Assembly (NCBI GenBank): GCA_003427395.1
Contig: BFEA01000020.1
Coordinates: 741,507 to 783,678, forward strand
Direction: 5' to 3'
Origin: Chara braunii
Taxonomy: Eukaryota > Streptophyta > Charophyceae > Charales > Characeae
DNA length: 42,172 bases
This document shows, piece after piece, positions 10,755 through 22,500 of the stretch; the stretch's first letter is position 1, and each line of letters begins with the position of its first letter. The translations under genes were made by a program, and so were the position numbers. The notes under the pieces are model-generated. The model had not been told where the DNA came from, searched no databases, and saw only the letters and a list, made by a program, of their open reading frames with translations.

Positions 10755-10768
10755 GTGCCACGTGGCAC
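10755..10768. promoter_or_regulatory. Palindromic G-box
   Basis: GTGCCACGTGGCAC is a perfect 14 bp palindrome centred on CACGTG, the core bound by plant bZIP and bHLH factors. A second CACGTG is at 10925, with CCACGTCA-type hybrids at about 10938 and 10966. If 10495 onwards is an LTR on the minus strand, these could be U3 promoter elements. Function is inferred from motif only. Confidence 0.3.
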
Positions 10769-11628
10769 GTCGATCAGACCCTCATCAGCATACTGGAGCA
10801 ATGTCGACGTCAAGATAACCAGGTACGTGTCCACAATCATCCCACAGTCATGATCTCCTCCCGAGTGACGATGAAATAGAACAGCAATACCGGTCACGCA
10901 GCCCAGCCACATCAGAAGATAGAACACGTGGCAGCGGCCACGTCAGCAGCAACGCGTGGCAGCTGCCACGTCAGCATGCCATGAAGACAATGGCCAGCCA
11001 GCCACCATGCCGAGCCAGCAGTGCGTCGCTGTCGCCGTAATCTCCCAAGTGCCAGCACAAAGCCAGCGTCGTGTCATCAACGCATGAAGTCAGCATCGAC
11101 GCAAGACTGAATGAATGTCAAAGGCAGCGAGTCAGTGCTTATGTAGCGTTGACGCGGGGTCTGGACCCCGGGTACTGGAATCCTCAGTCATCGAGATGTC
11201 AACACAGATGACGGCCCAGATTGGCCTGAAACCGAATCTCCCCTGGCCTCCATGCTGTCTGGGTACCTGCGCACAACAAGTGTGTGTATCTGACCAGGTC
11301 CTGGGCGGGGTACCTTTGACCTGACAGTTGACTTAGACCTTTGACTTTCCAGGCAGCGCGTGGTCTCACTGCCTGGCGCAGGCCGAGTTTGGCCTGCGTC
11401 GTCTGGGCCTTGCTTTGAGGGCCCAGACCGGCTGCAGAACACGGGTTACTGCACTTCTGTTGCTCAGGTCAGTTTTGTAGTACTATGTTGATATGACTTG
11501 TGAGTGATGCTCAGAGTGGGAGTATAGGAAGGAAGTACACAGTATAGTGAATGTTTTTGACAAACAATTTGGCTTTTGAGGGTCCTGTGCTTTCGCACAG
11601 ATTTTTGTTGATATCTGTTGTTTTCTAG

Positions 11629-11891
11629 GATACTGGTTAATCTGTGATATTCCCATCCTGCAATCTTGGGACAGGATGGTACACGACTTGTACCATGCTC
11701 GTGTGATGAAGCAGAAAGGGAGCAGATATTTGAATGGGACCTCGAATGCAACATTTCATGAGAAGGAACTCCAGCAGGCTAAGGAGGATTATGATGAGTT
11801 CACCATGCAATTTGGTTGCCGCATGACAGCGCTGGAACAAAAGAAGCCACGGAGCCTAATCTCACAAGCAATGAAATACCATCACGCACAG
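11629..11891 (+). CDS. BAR gene exon: BAR-domain helix block
   Basis: Encodes MVHDLYHARVMKQKGSRYLN, then FHEKELQQAKEDYDEFTMQF and KKPRSLISQAMKYHHAQ. These correspond to the plant BAR pattern of a long basic helix, a short loop, E-x-L-Q-x-A-x-x-D-Y-x-E, then a 'SL-x-x-Q-A-x-x-H-H-A-Q' helix. The donor is CACAG/GTGAGT after 11891, ending in phase 0. Two acceptors are possible. AG at 11673-11674 enters with two bases from the previous exon. AG at 11627-11628 follows a better pyrimidine tract (GTTGTTTTCTAG), adds about 15 residues including ILQSWDR, and enters in a different phase. Confidence 0.8.
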
Positions 11892-13477
11892 GTGAGTTTG
11901 TTTGGCTTGATGAATGTGCGTTGTGTGTGGGGGCCTCTTTGGATGCCATTCCTCTCAGGCCTTTTACTTTCGTGAACGCTGTTAGGCTTTTCTTCATTCC
12001 AATCGCAGTGCTCAAGATCCAGGCAGCAGAGTAAGGCACTCGTGAAGTAGCGTCACCGCAAGAAAAAGCCAATGTAGATTGTTAGAATCAGTCCCTCGTT
12101 TAACCGTTGCTGTACTGGACACTCAGAGCACTTCTGTTTTCTGGCTCTCTTGGTCGTCCGCTGCATACTATAGAGATGGGCAAGCTCGATTGGCCAAAAT
12201 AAATGTATGGTGTGTCAGGGATGTGGCTAACAGTTCTCTTTCATTCTACGGTGTTCTCCTGTTTTCGTATGGCTTTCTTAAACCACCACTACCTCCGAGC
12301 CTCTTTTTGTGGACCCTGATTTTACCTGCGCGCGAAGTTTTGCCGAGCCTGGCATTTTCGTGGAACCTTTTTGTTTTTCTTTCCCGGTACCATACGAAAA
12401 AGATACGGACGGGGCGGTAAGATTCACCAACGAAGAGGGGATAAAAAAAAAGCAAGCTTTGCCCATGATAGGATGCAGAATCTGCAGACACATTCTCTGA
12501 GGTAGTAGTGTGAGTATGCCCTCAGTGAGGGCGTTTCCGAGCCACTGTCAGATCCACAAGAGGAAAAAGAAGAAAAAAACACCGCTTTGGCTGTGAAAGT
12601 GGCCCAATACATTGGTAGGAATGTAGCGTGAGTATCCTCAGTGAGGGCGTTTCAGGTGAATGCGAATTACGCCCTGCCTCGCTGGCAGGGCACCAAGAGA
12701 AGCAAGAAAACAAGAGAACAAGATGAAAGAAAAACATTTGCACTTCGCTATAATAGTGGACAGATACATTCTGGACAGTACTAGTGTGAGTATGGCCTTG
12801 GTGATGGACTTCCCCAACATGATTGTTTTCCACACAATTTGTTTCTCTTTTTTTGCACGTTGCAAAAGCAGGACCAGAAGGCCCAAATCTTTTCTTTTTT
12901 TCATTTTAATGCACTTGGCCTCCAACCCTATGCCGGACACCCGAAATTTTCGGATGAGGTCATTTTCCCAAATGGGGCTACAGCTTGGAAAGGTAGTGGT
13001 GGTTTAACCGCCATTATGTTTCAGAGGCGAAGTCTAAATTGGAAATATAACCCACACCGCACTCTTCGGGGGCTAGGCACCACCGGACCAAAATGGCTGG
13101 CAGCGCCAGCCAAAACAGAAGTTAAAAGGTCGTGCTGGCGCTTCGGCAAAGCTTGCGTCGCAGTTATACTCCGCCTTGACAGAAAGAGGCTCGGAGGTAG
13201 TGGTGGTTTAGTGTTGCTCAGCTGAAGTTCTTCTCCAATGGTATGACAGTTCTCTTTCATTCTACGGTGTTCCCCTGTCTGACTGGGCAACCCCCTCTGC
13301 GGAAGCCACCTGGGCGAACCGGGCAGTACACCTCCAGCAATCTGGGTGGGGGGGAGGTACCGGCCTGGAAATGGCCTGGGCGGCCTCCCTTCCCCTCCTG
13401 GAGGATACCTTCAAGTTGGGTCCCATTGCCTTCATGCCATCGCCATTGCCCCTCCATTATTGTCACCTCTTCTTCTT

Positions 13478-13513
<36 letters not shown>

Positions 13514-16500
13514 AGTTCGTAGTATAGTGGTGAAAGAGCCACTGGACAGTCTGCTCGCTGGGCCCTCCCCCCTCCCCCCTCCCCCCTCACCATCCTTTGT
13601 GGACCTTTCCTCCTCGACCTCATCTGTCAACCTTCCTCGTTGCCCTCCCCCCTTGCCATTCCCACTCGTGCTTCCCACCTACCCCAGTCCTCCAGAGTGT
13701 AATTCAATTTGTTGTTGTTGTTCTTCTTCTTCCTTTCCCCTTCACCTTCGCTTTTTCCAGCTTCTATTTTGACCTTCGCTCCTCAGCTAATTGACCTCCC
13801 CCCTCTCCCTGTTGACCCTCCCCTCACCCAACAGCAACTACCTTCTTCCCCTGAACATAATGCATATGTGTTTTATTCGAGTTAAAAAAAAAAATCGAAT
13901 AGAATGCATGTGCATTGTCTTCGAAATTTAGTGCTATTCGAATAGAACACATATGTGTTGTATTCAAATAGAACAAAGCCTATGGGTTGTATTTGTTTAC
14001 AATGCATATGTGCTATGTTCGGGGGAAGAAGGTACCCACTCTCCCAAAAGATAGCTGAGTTCATACATTCTGATGCGGATTCTGACAGCTCGCAGTGAGT
14101 GCAGATGGACTCGGTTTTCAGAAATATAAAAATAAAAGTTTGTGGCAGTTTTTCGCCGAAGCGGATTTCCGGTTGAAGGGCTGAACTGACCTGGGCACAA
14201 CTGGGAGTGCAGAATGGGCCGGGCGGGGGCTTCGTCCTCGTCAAGGAAGGGTGACAGCCTTGAGATATCATCATTGAACTGACCAGCCCCCGGTAATTCA
14301 GAAATTCACTCAACTACCGTCTTCACCCGAATAGAACGTCCGGTCATTATCACTGTATCTAGACTGAAAGGTGCACCAAATAGAGCTATAATGACCGGGC
14401 GTTGTATTCGGGTGAATACGGTAGTTCACGTGGATTCAACCTTGCGTCTGTATTTCAACAGTTCATAGGTGTACCAACGGAGCTCAACCCATTGGTAGGC
14501 TCTGTTGTTTCTCTGTTGTTGTATATTAAAGGGATGAACAAGCTGGGATGCCAGAAGTAAATGTACGGTGTGTCATTGATGTGCCTAACAGTTTGTTCTC
14601 TTCTGTTCTACTTCGTTCCTTTTTTGGCATGACTTTCTTATTGCTCTCAGACGAAGTTCTTCTCCAATGGTATGATGAGTGTGCAATCCATTGAGCCTTT
14701 CATGAGGCAAACAGCTCAGCAGAATCACATGGATCTACATGAGGCTATGTCCCCAGGAGACCCCTGCATGGGCGCAGAACGGGCATTGTCAGATGATGAT
14801 GGTCTGGCAAGCTCAAGTGACATGGATCGGCAGGTATGGTCCAGTGTTTGACATCCCCTTGCCTGTTGCCTGGTCCTGCATTATGGTACTGCTTTCTTCC
14901 CAAAATAGGAGGATACGTATGCTGGGCCGATGCCCACCCTGGTGCACCCGGCCAGGCACACCCGGGCCAGCGGGGCAGGGGAAGGGTCGCCTGGCAAAAC
15001 CAGGCAGGTTGAAAATGACGCAAGGATTCCAGGAAAGAAAACAACCGACTTCAGGCCAGATCTGCGCTTGGCCTGACCAGTCAGAATCCGGGCTTAGCTT
15101 CCATTTTGGTGATGGGCCATCCAGGGGGGGTTGGGGGTTATAAATGGAAACTAGAAGGGTTTAAACTTTAATGGGTATATCTTACCTCATGTTTTCTCAT
15201 TTATTTTCATTTATGATTTATCTTAAAATTAAGAAGGAAATCCTAGGGACCTGAGCCGAAATTTGTTTGTAGAATTGTATTGCAATTTTACACAACTGTT
15301 TTTTTTTTAATTGTTTTTGAATTGCCCCGCCCACCCCAGAGGATACCCTGGCGGCCATTCCCCAGCCGTGCCGCCCGGAGACCAGCATAGGAGGATACAG
15401 ATTCAACCTCCATCCTACCAATCTCTATTCTTTTCATCAGTACCACCGAGCCTCTTTTTGTTGAGGCGGGTCCTCCGTCCCGGCCAAAAAATACACCCCG
15501 CAGTACTGGTGGTACCAGCCTTTGTTGCCTGGTAGCACTGTTCATCCTAAGAGCCTGCAGTGTCACATTTTCGGTTTTGAAGTGTGCCTGTGCGTGGTAC
15601 GGGTGGTTCAAGGAAGTTTTTGTTTTGGATCTGGTCACAGCAGACTACTTGTGCTCTTAATGGGACTTTGCGTGTCACTACTTCTCTGTTAGACTTTTCC
15701 TGTCTGTTTTCTATGCATTGCTATTTGGAAATGGCAATGATCTGATTAGTGTCAGTGTTTCTCTGACAAACTTGTGGTCCGTTGTTTTTTTCTCATGGTT
15801 GGAAAAGAAAATGGGTAACGATGTTCATGATAGAATGTTATCACTCTGGTTTCTACAGCAGCATAGCTCCATTTTGCTATGCCTGGCCGTCGCCTGGCCT
15901 GGCACACGTAGCCAGGCACCCCTGGGCCAGTTGGGCAGAGGGGGGTTCAACCGGCAAAACCAGACGGGTCAAAAAAGAGGCAAGGATCCCAAGAAAAAGA
16001 AAAAAAAAAAGACTTCAGGCCAGGACTGCGCTTGGCCTAGGCGGTCTGAATCTGGTCTTAAGTTCGGTTTTGGTGATGGGTCATCCAGAGGGGGTTGGTG
16101 GATATAAGCAGTGACTAAAGGGCTTAAAGGGTACATTTGAACCCATGTTTACTCATTTGTGAGGAAAAAGCCCTCAAGGGGCCCTATCAGACATCACATG
16201 TTCTGGGCTAAGGCCCCCAGAAAGCCGAGTGCCCGCCCTAAGTGAAGGCGGGCCTGAATATTCGTCAGAGGCCAGAATTCGACATTTCCGTATGTGGGTA
16301 TTCATGCTCTGGCAGCACGCCAGTTTGTTGGGTAGACGCGTGAGCCTCACTAAGCTGCGTCATACAGTTGGCCCAGGCCTTGACAGTTGCACCTGGGCAC
16401 ATACACACAAAGCAGGGCCGATACATTGGGAAGCAGGCCATCGGCCTTTGGAAAAGCAGTACTGCCGACGCACCTGCCTGGGAGCCCTGCACAGATGCAG

Positions 16501-19500
16501 CAAACAGCCCAAGCCGGAGACTCAGTTCGTGCCCAACTGAACAGGGCCCAGGCCCTCAACTGTAGTCCCGGGCCTGGGCGCAGGGTCTGAGGCCCAACTG
16601 GAAGCTGCTGGAAGCTTCCAGCCAGGCCACACGCAGCATCCAGGAGGCTGCCACTTCCATCAAAGAAGTGAGGCAGCCCAGGCCAGGCATTCTGGCCAGT
16701 GCAGGCAATGCGGAAGTGCTGCTGGGCTATCGCTTGATGCACTGCTGCCAAGGGCGCTGACGGGGAGCATAGTGGTGAGGTGGGGTGCTGCAGGGAAGCG
16801 GGGCACGAGCAGCCATAGATGGGCTGCTGGGCGCCAGTGGGTAGGAGGGCGATCAGGTAGTCTTCAAGGAAGGAGGTGAGTGTGGGTAATCAAGGTCTGA
16901 TTGAGGGTGATGAGATATGTACCTGGTGCATGAGAGGTTGGCTACGGTGTTGACAGTCATGTACATTGGTCTTCGAGAGTCGAAGTCAGCCTCTTGCGTG
17001 AACCAGCTGTAGGTAGGATTGTCGGGCAGAAGGCTGGGCGCCGAGCGCCAGACAGGAGAGAAGCGACTTTGAATATTGTGTTGGTGTGGCCTATGGGCTT
17101 GAACATTGGCTCATTACTTCATTGTATTGCTCTATATGGATGGTTTCTCAGTGTGTAATAACCTGCCAGAACACAGGCTGAGAACACTGCTGATTTCTGG
17201 GATTTGCCGCTGGAATGAATGCCTTCCTGAGATTCCCACATTCTGCTGTGGTTTCCAAGTCTGTGTGTGTGTGCGTGCTTGCTGGTTTGCATGCCTGTCT
17301 GAGTGCTTGTCGGCTGAGTGTGTGTGTGACCCGCAAGGGTACTTGTTTTGAAGGGCCCCGCAGGGCTGGTACTTATCTGTGGCCGTGACTTTGAGGGTTG
17401 CAGCGGGGAAAACACTCAAGTAACGGGGTAGGCCCGCGACACTTCGAGAAGCGGGGGGGAAAGTAGAGTGTCGGGTACTGGAGGCCGAGCAGAAGAAGAC
17501 AAAAAGTTGGCATTTTAGGCCCAGTAGCGGTAGGTTAGAGGTAGGCCGGTACCAGTCCAAGTAGCCTGAGTCTAGGGCCTGTCCGGACGATAGCAGAGCC
17601 TGCAATGATGTTTACCTCCGAAAGGGAGGAGGTACCGGTTGCTGGGAGGCCGCTCGGCCTAGGAAGTCACCGCCCAAGAGGCCAGTAGGCCGCTATATCT
17701 TCCGGAGGAGCAAGCAGCTCCTCCTCATTTGCGGCATGCAAGGATTGGCGACATGCTGCTGAGCCAAGCGCTGGACTTGTGCAGCACTGCCTGGAGGTGA
17801 AGAGCAGCTGGGAGCTACGCCTGGCTATGGCGAGCAGCCCAGCTTGAGGAGGAAGAAGGGGGCGAAAGAGGAGAGTGGCGAGGTACCTACCTGGCTATGG
17901 TGGACACCATCTTCATCACCTTGTTGGACGCTGCATCTGGAAGGCCCCAGTTGGGGTAGTGCCGCACCAAGGAAGCTCGAGGCATAGCTGCTTTGGGTTG
18001 TCCTTTGGACAGGAGTGTAGCGACATAGCTGCTTTGTGTTGTCCTTTGCACAGGAGGGCAGAGTCCTCAGTTGTCCACCATAGCTATGGACCTATGGTGA
18101 TGTCAGCAGCAAGATGGAACTTTGGATATTGATTCTGGGCCATCCACTCATTGTTATTATTATTATTATTATTGGTAGCCAACTTCTGAGAGGGCATCTT
18201 TTTGGACATGTACTCTACTGGTCTCGACTGCTTCCCCTCTTGCTGTGCAAGTACGGCGCCTATGCCATATTGGCTAGCATCCATAGTTACTACGAAAGGT
18301 TTGTCAGGATCAGGAAGTTTCAAGACCTCATGGTGTGTCAAGGCAGCCTCACACCTGTCTGTCCACTCCCATGGGGTGTCAAGGCGAGTCAGGTCCGTCA
18401 AAGGGGCAGCCACTACGCTATAATTTTGAACAAAATTGCGATACTAGTCTGCCATCCCTAAGAAGGACCTCATCTCAGTCACAGACTGAGGACGCGGCCA
18501 GTCACGAATGCTGGCCACCTTCGCGTCATTGGGCTTCAAACCCTCCACGAAAATCTCATGACCCAAGTACAAGACACGGGTGCGGCCGAAGCCGCCGAAC
18601 TCACACTTCTCCCTGCTTATCTTGAACTTGTCCTGCCGAAGGAGACTGAGGACTTCTCCCCGCTTAACTTGAACATGCTCCGATACCAAATTGCAAGGAA
18701 GATGAGCACTAGCGAACTTTAGCAATCAAACAGCATCATACACATGAGACCAGATAGTCGTGACCTCGAACCAAAAGTAGAATTGCGTCTTGAGTTTCAC
18801 CAAATAAGAGAACACCAAAAGCTCATAATTGACAATGCTGGAGTAGTCTCGTCATCATCAAGGAAGAACGAATGTTGATATCCTATCTGGCGCTCGGCGC
18901 CCAGACTACGAATGGCTGATCCTATCTAGCCTAGACTACAATGCCGCTGATGACGTCAACAGCTTCCCAAGTACGAGCAGACTGACGTCAACAGCTTCCC
19001 AAGTACGAGCAGACCTTGGCCAATGCCGCACGCGTCAAGCACCAGGTATGTCTCTCGTATCACTCACAACCTCGTTCCTCAACTCACAGATGCCACTTGC
19101 ACCCAAGGACCACCATGCGCCCCATCCAGCATACAGCAGCGCAGCTCGGCTATGGCTGCCTGCTCCTTCCAGCTCGCCCGTGCGCGCGTGAGCCTGGCAG
19201 GCGATAGCGCAGCAGCGCTTGCGCACAAAGCACCCAGTGCCCAAATGTCCAATGATGTGCTGCGGTACTGGGCCCCAGCCGAGAAGCTTCCGGTAGGCCC
19301 AGGGAGGTTGAACCTGAGTCCGATGGAAACAGGCCCAGGGCCTGTGGCGTTTACCAGCACCCAACTGCCCTCAGCCTTTGTTCGGTCCACTTTGTGTATC
19401 CGGCCCAGGGGCTGCCTCAGTTACATGCAATGAAAGGCAGCCTGGGGCTGGGTGCTTCCAACCGACCGGTGCTGCGCAACTACCCGAATTTCCCCAGTTG

Positions 19501-22500
19501 CATGGTGACCTTGAAATGGTCTGTAGGGCCTCGGTCGTGCCTGCCTTCACTTAGGGCGGCCGACTGTGTGAATATTAGGCCCTGTAGGGCATATCGAGGC
19601 CCTATGCCTCGCAATTTTTTTGATTTTTTTTTTTTTTTTGCTAGGACCTGCCCTGGTCCTTGCATGGGTGGGCCGTTCGGGAAAATAGGGTGTGACCCCG
19701 ACGGCCCCCGGCTGGTAGCCTAGTTAATTGATGCGTTGCGGAGCTTATTTATTAGCCTTAATAGGAGTAGTAAACAGCGTTATTAGTTGCTTTTATTATG
19801 TACGTTTTGTGAAAGTCGTGTATTTTGAAACACCTAAAACATGGATTTTCTATAAACCAATGGATCAGTTAAAATCTTTATTGCTTGCCATTACTCTCTT
19901 TTTTATCACTTTTTTTTTCTTATATCCTTCTCCTTTATTTTTGGTAACTTATCAAATGGCACTAAGTCTGTTCCTGTAAGTTTCGAGCGGAGACGAAACT
20001 TCGTAGTAATAAAATAAATACGCGCAGCTAACTAAATGCCATAAAGGCTGCGCGTACTTGGGCTTGGTTGGTGGTGATTTCTATATGTACATTCTTACCA
20101 CCAACGATAATGAGAAAAGCTACATAATTCAGATTTTATTAAAAAAACGAATTAAACCACTAGTAGCTTTGGCAAGTGGGAAAATAGCGGGCCTCGGGTT
20201 GGCCTCCTACCTTTTCGGAGGTGGAAACGAAACAACGGCCGCCGATCAGATTTATTAATGGCAGCCGTCGGGCCCGGCCTTCGACATTTTAGGAGTTTGG
20301 GAAAACGTCCACTTTCCGCTATTTTCCCAACACTGGCAGAGGTACTAGTGCTTTAACACAAAATTCAAATAGAAAATTGGACTTATCTTGCAACGGAATT
20401 AAAAAAAAATAAAAAAAATGAAAATCGAACATTTCAGTTGCTGCACAATTTTTAATATTGCAAAATTATCAAAAAATGATTTTGTGCCAAAGGAAGAATT
20501 GCGAAGAATTTTTTTTTCGGAATTGGAAGTTAGCTAAGTCAATCAATCAATCAATCAATCGTTCAATCAATCGATCAATCAATCCATTGATCAATCAATC
20601 AATCAATCAATCAATTAATCGATCGAGGTCTGGTTGGAGTCTTGATTCACGCGCGGGGCTCTGGTGCCCACCGATACATGCTCAGTTGAGCAGTGTATAT
20701 GGGGCCAAGGATCCGCAGAGTGATGAAAAGGACTCGAATGGACAATGCAACATCAGCAAAGCATCGACAAGCAAAGTACATCCAGATACATACAAAAATA
20801 GAACAATGTAGCGCAGCGGAAGACTCAAATATGACCGGACCTGTCAGATAGTGATGCGACATCCCATCATACACCACACATGTGAGAGAGGGAGGAGGGA
20901 CCACATACATGGAAGAAAAGTCCCTCCTTGCACACACACATGGGGCGATACCACAGATGAAGAGATGGGGGAGAGGCGGGACGAAGATGGAGGTGAGGGA
21001 GAAGACCAAGATCGCAATAGCGAAGTGCAGAAGTAGTCTCCCTGCTGAATGTCCAATCAATGTCTGCCACAAAGTTGTCGAATCGGATCCTGGGCTTCAT
21101 GCCCGATGTAAAAAACCCCTCTCTCTCTGAAAGAAGAAGAAGAAGAAGAAGAAAGGAGGGAAAAGAGATGGAGGGCAAGAGGAAGAAACGTAAGATGTCG
21201 TCCTCTTCGCTGTGTCACGTGCAGGTAACTGCCGTTGTGTACTGACTGTCGTCGTGGTCCCTATGCAGGTATGGCCTCCGCGAGGAGCGCGGCTATGGTG
21301 CCCAGGTAAGTATCGACGATGCAGGTATGGCCTCCGCCTCACCTCCTACGTACACCTCTACCTCTACACCGCAGCGCTGTGTCGCACTGCTCCAGCAGTG
21401 TGTCGAATTGTGTGTCTGGCCTGGCCTGGCCCAACTATAAGTAGCGCTGGGCCTCGCGGGTGTGACTCCGTGTGGCTCTGGTCCCTCCCGGACATCCAGG
21501 CCCTCCCTGCTAATGCAGCAGGAAGTGTTCACAACTGGACAAATGCGGACCTGGCCCGGAAGGGCCTGCCTTCAAGGCCCAAGATGCGGCATTTGTCCGA
21601 ACAAACGAAGAGCCTGTTTGGACGAACTGCAGGTCTGAAACGACACCTGGACAGGCAAAAATAGGATAGGAAATAAATAAATAAATGTTGTCTCAAATCG
21701 AAACTGCGGCCCTAAGGCCGGCCGTGGTCCTCTAGGGTGCCAAAATGTGGCTTGCCTGGGTGCCTACCGGACGTCCAGGTTGCTGAACGCTGGTTTACTC
21801 GAAAGGAACTCAAGACCGGAAAGTCTGTTGTCCTCAGGTACGAGGCAGCAAAGAAGGGACAAGCCCTTCGACGCTCTGCTCGTCTACACCCCTAGCTCGG
21901 AAGTCCTCGCTTCGAGGGAGGGTCGGCCTGCAATGACTTGCTGATTCTGCAGCCTGTGGGCCGTCGCACCGAGACGGAGACTGTAACAAGCAGGACATTC
22001 GTAATTTTGTTTTACGAAGGAGTAACCGTGATATCCACCTGTGGGGAAATTCGGGAGGGACATATCTGCAAAATTGGGAAAATTCAGGCCAGTATTAATT
22101 TGGATTTCCTATAGCCACCCTGACTGCGAATAGCAGGCCCGGGCTACCATGAGGACAGACAGGCCCTAGGGCCTACGCTGATAGACTTGTCCTATAGCCT
22201 ATAGCCGGGTAGGGAGAGGCCCTAGAGGCGGAAACTGAAACGGTACGGGTCGGTCCAATAGGTCCGGTTTAGGTCGAGTCTAGGCTAGAGTAGATTTATT
22301 AATAGATTGAGGAAGGCTGTTTGGGGCTTCTTGACGGGGAGTACTTTGTACATCGCAGCTGCAGGACGCGTGAGCTGGAGTGGTAACAGCTTCAGCATTG
22401 AAGACGACAAACATAGCCAGACCCTCGAAGCATCGGCCATAGCTGGGTCCTTCGCTGTTCTCTGGCAGCACGTGGGACTGCTTAGAGGTCTGGGCTATCT

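Noticed and set aside
13515-13531. GTAGTATAGTGGT, like the 5' part of plant tRNA-Asp
   Set aside because: No B-box, anticodon arm or acceptor stem follows. A 13 nt match after a microsatellite is not enough.
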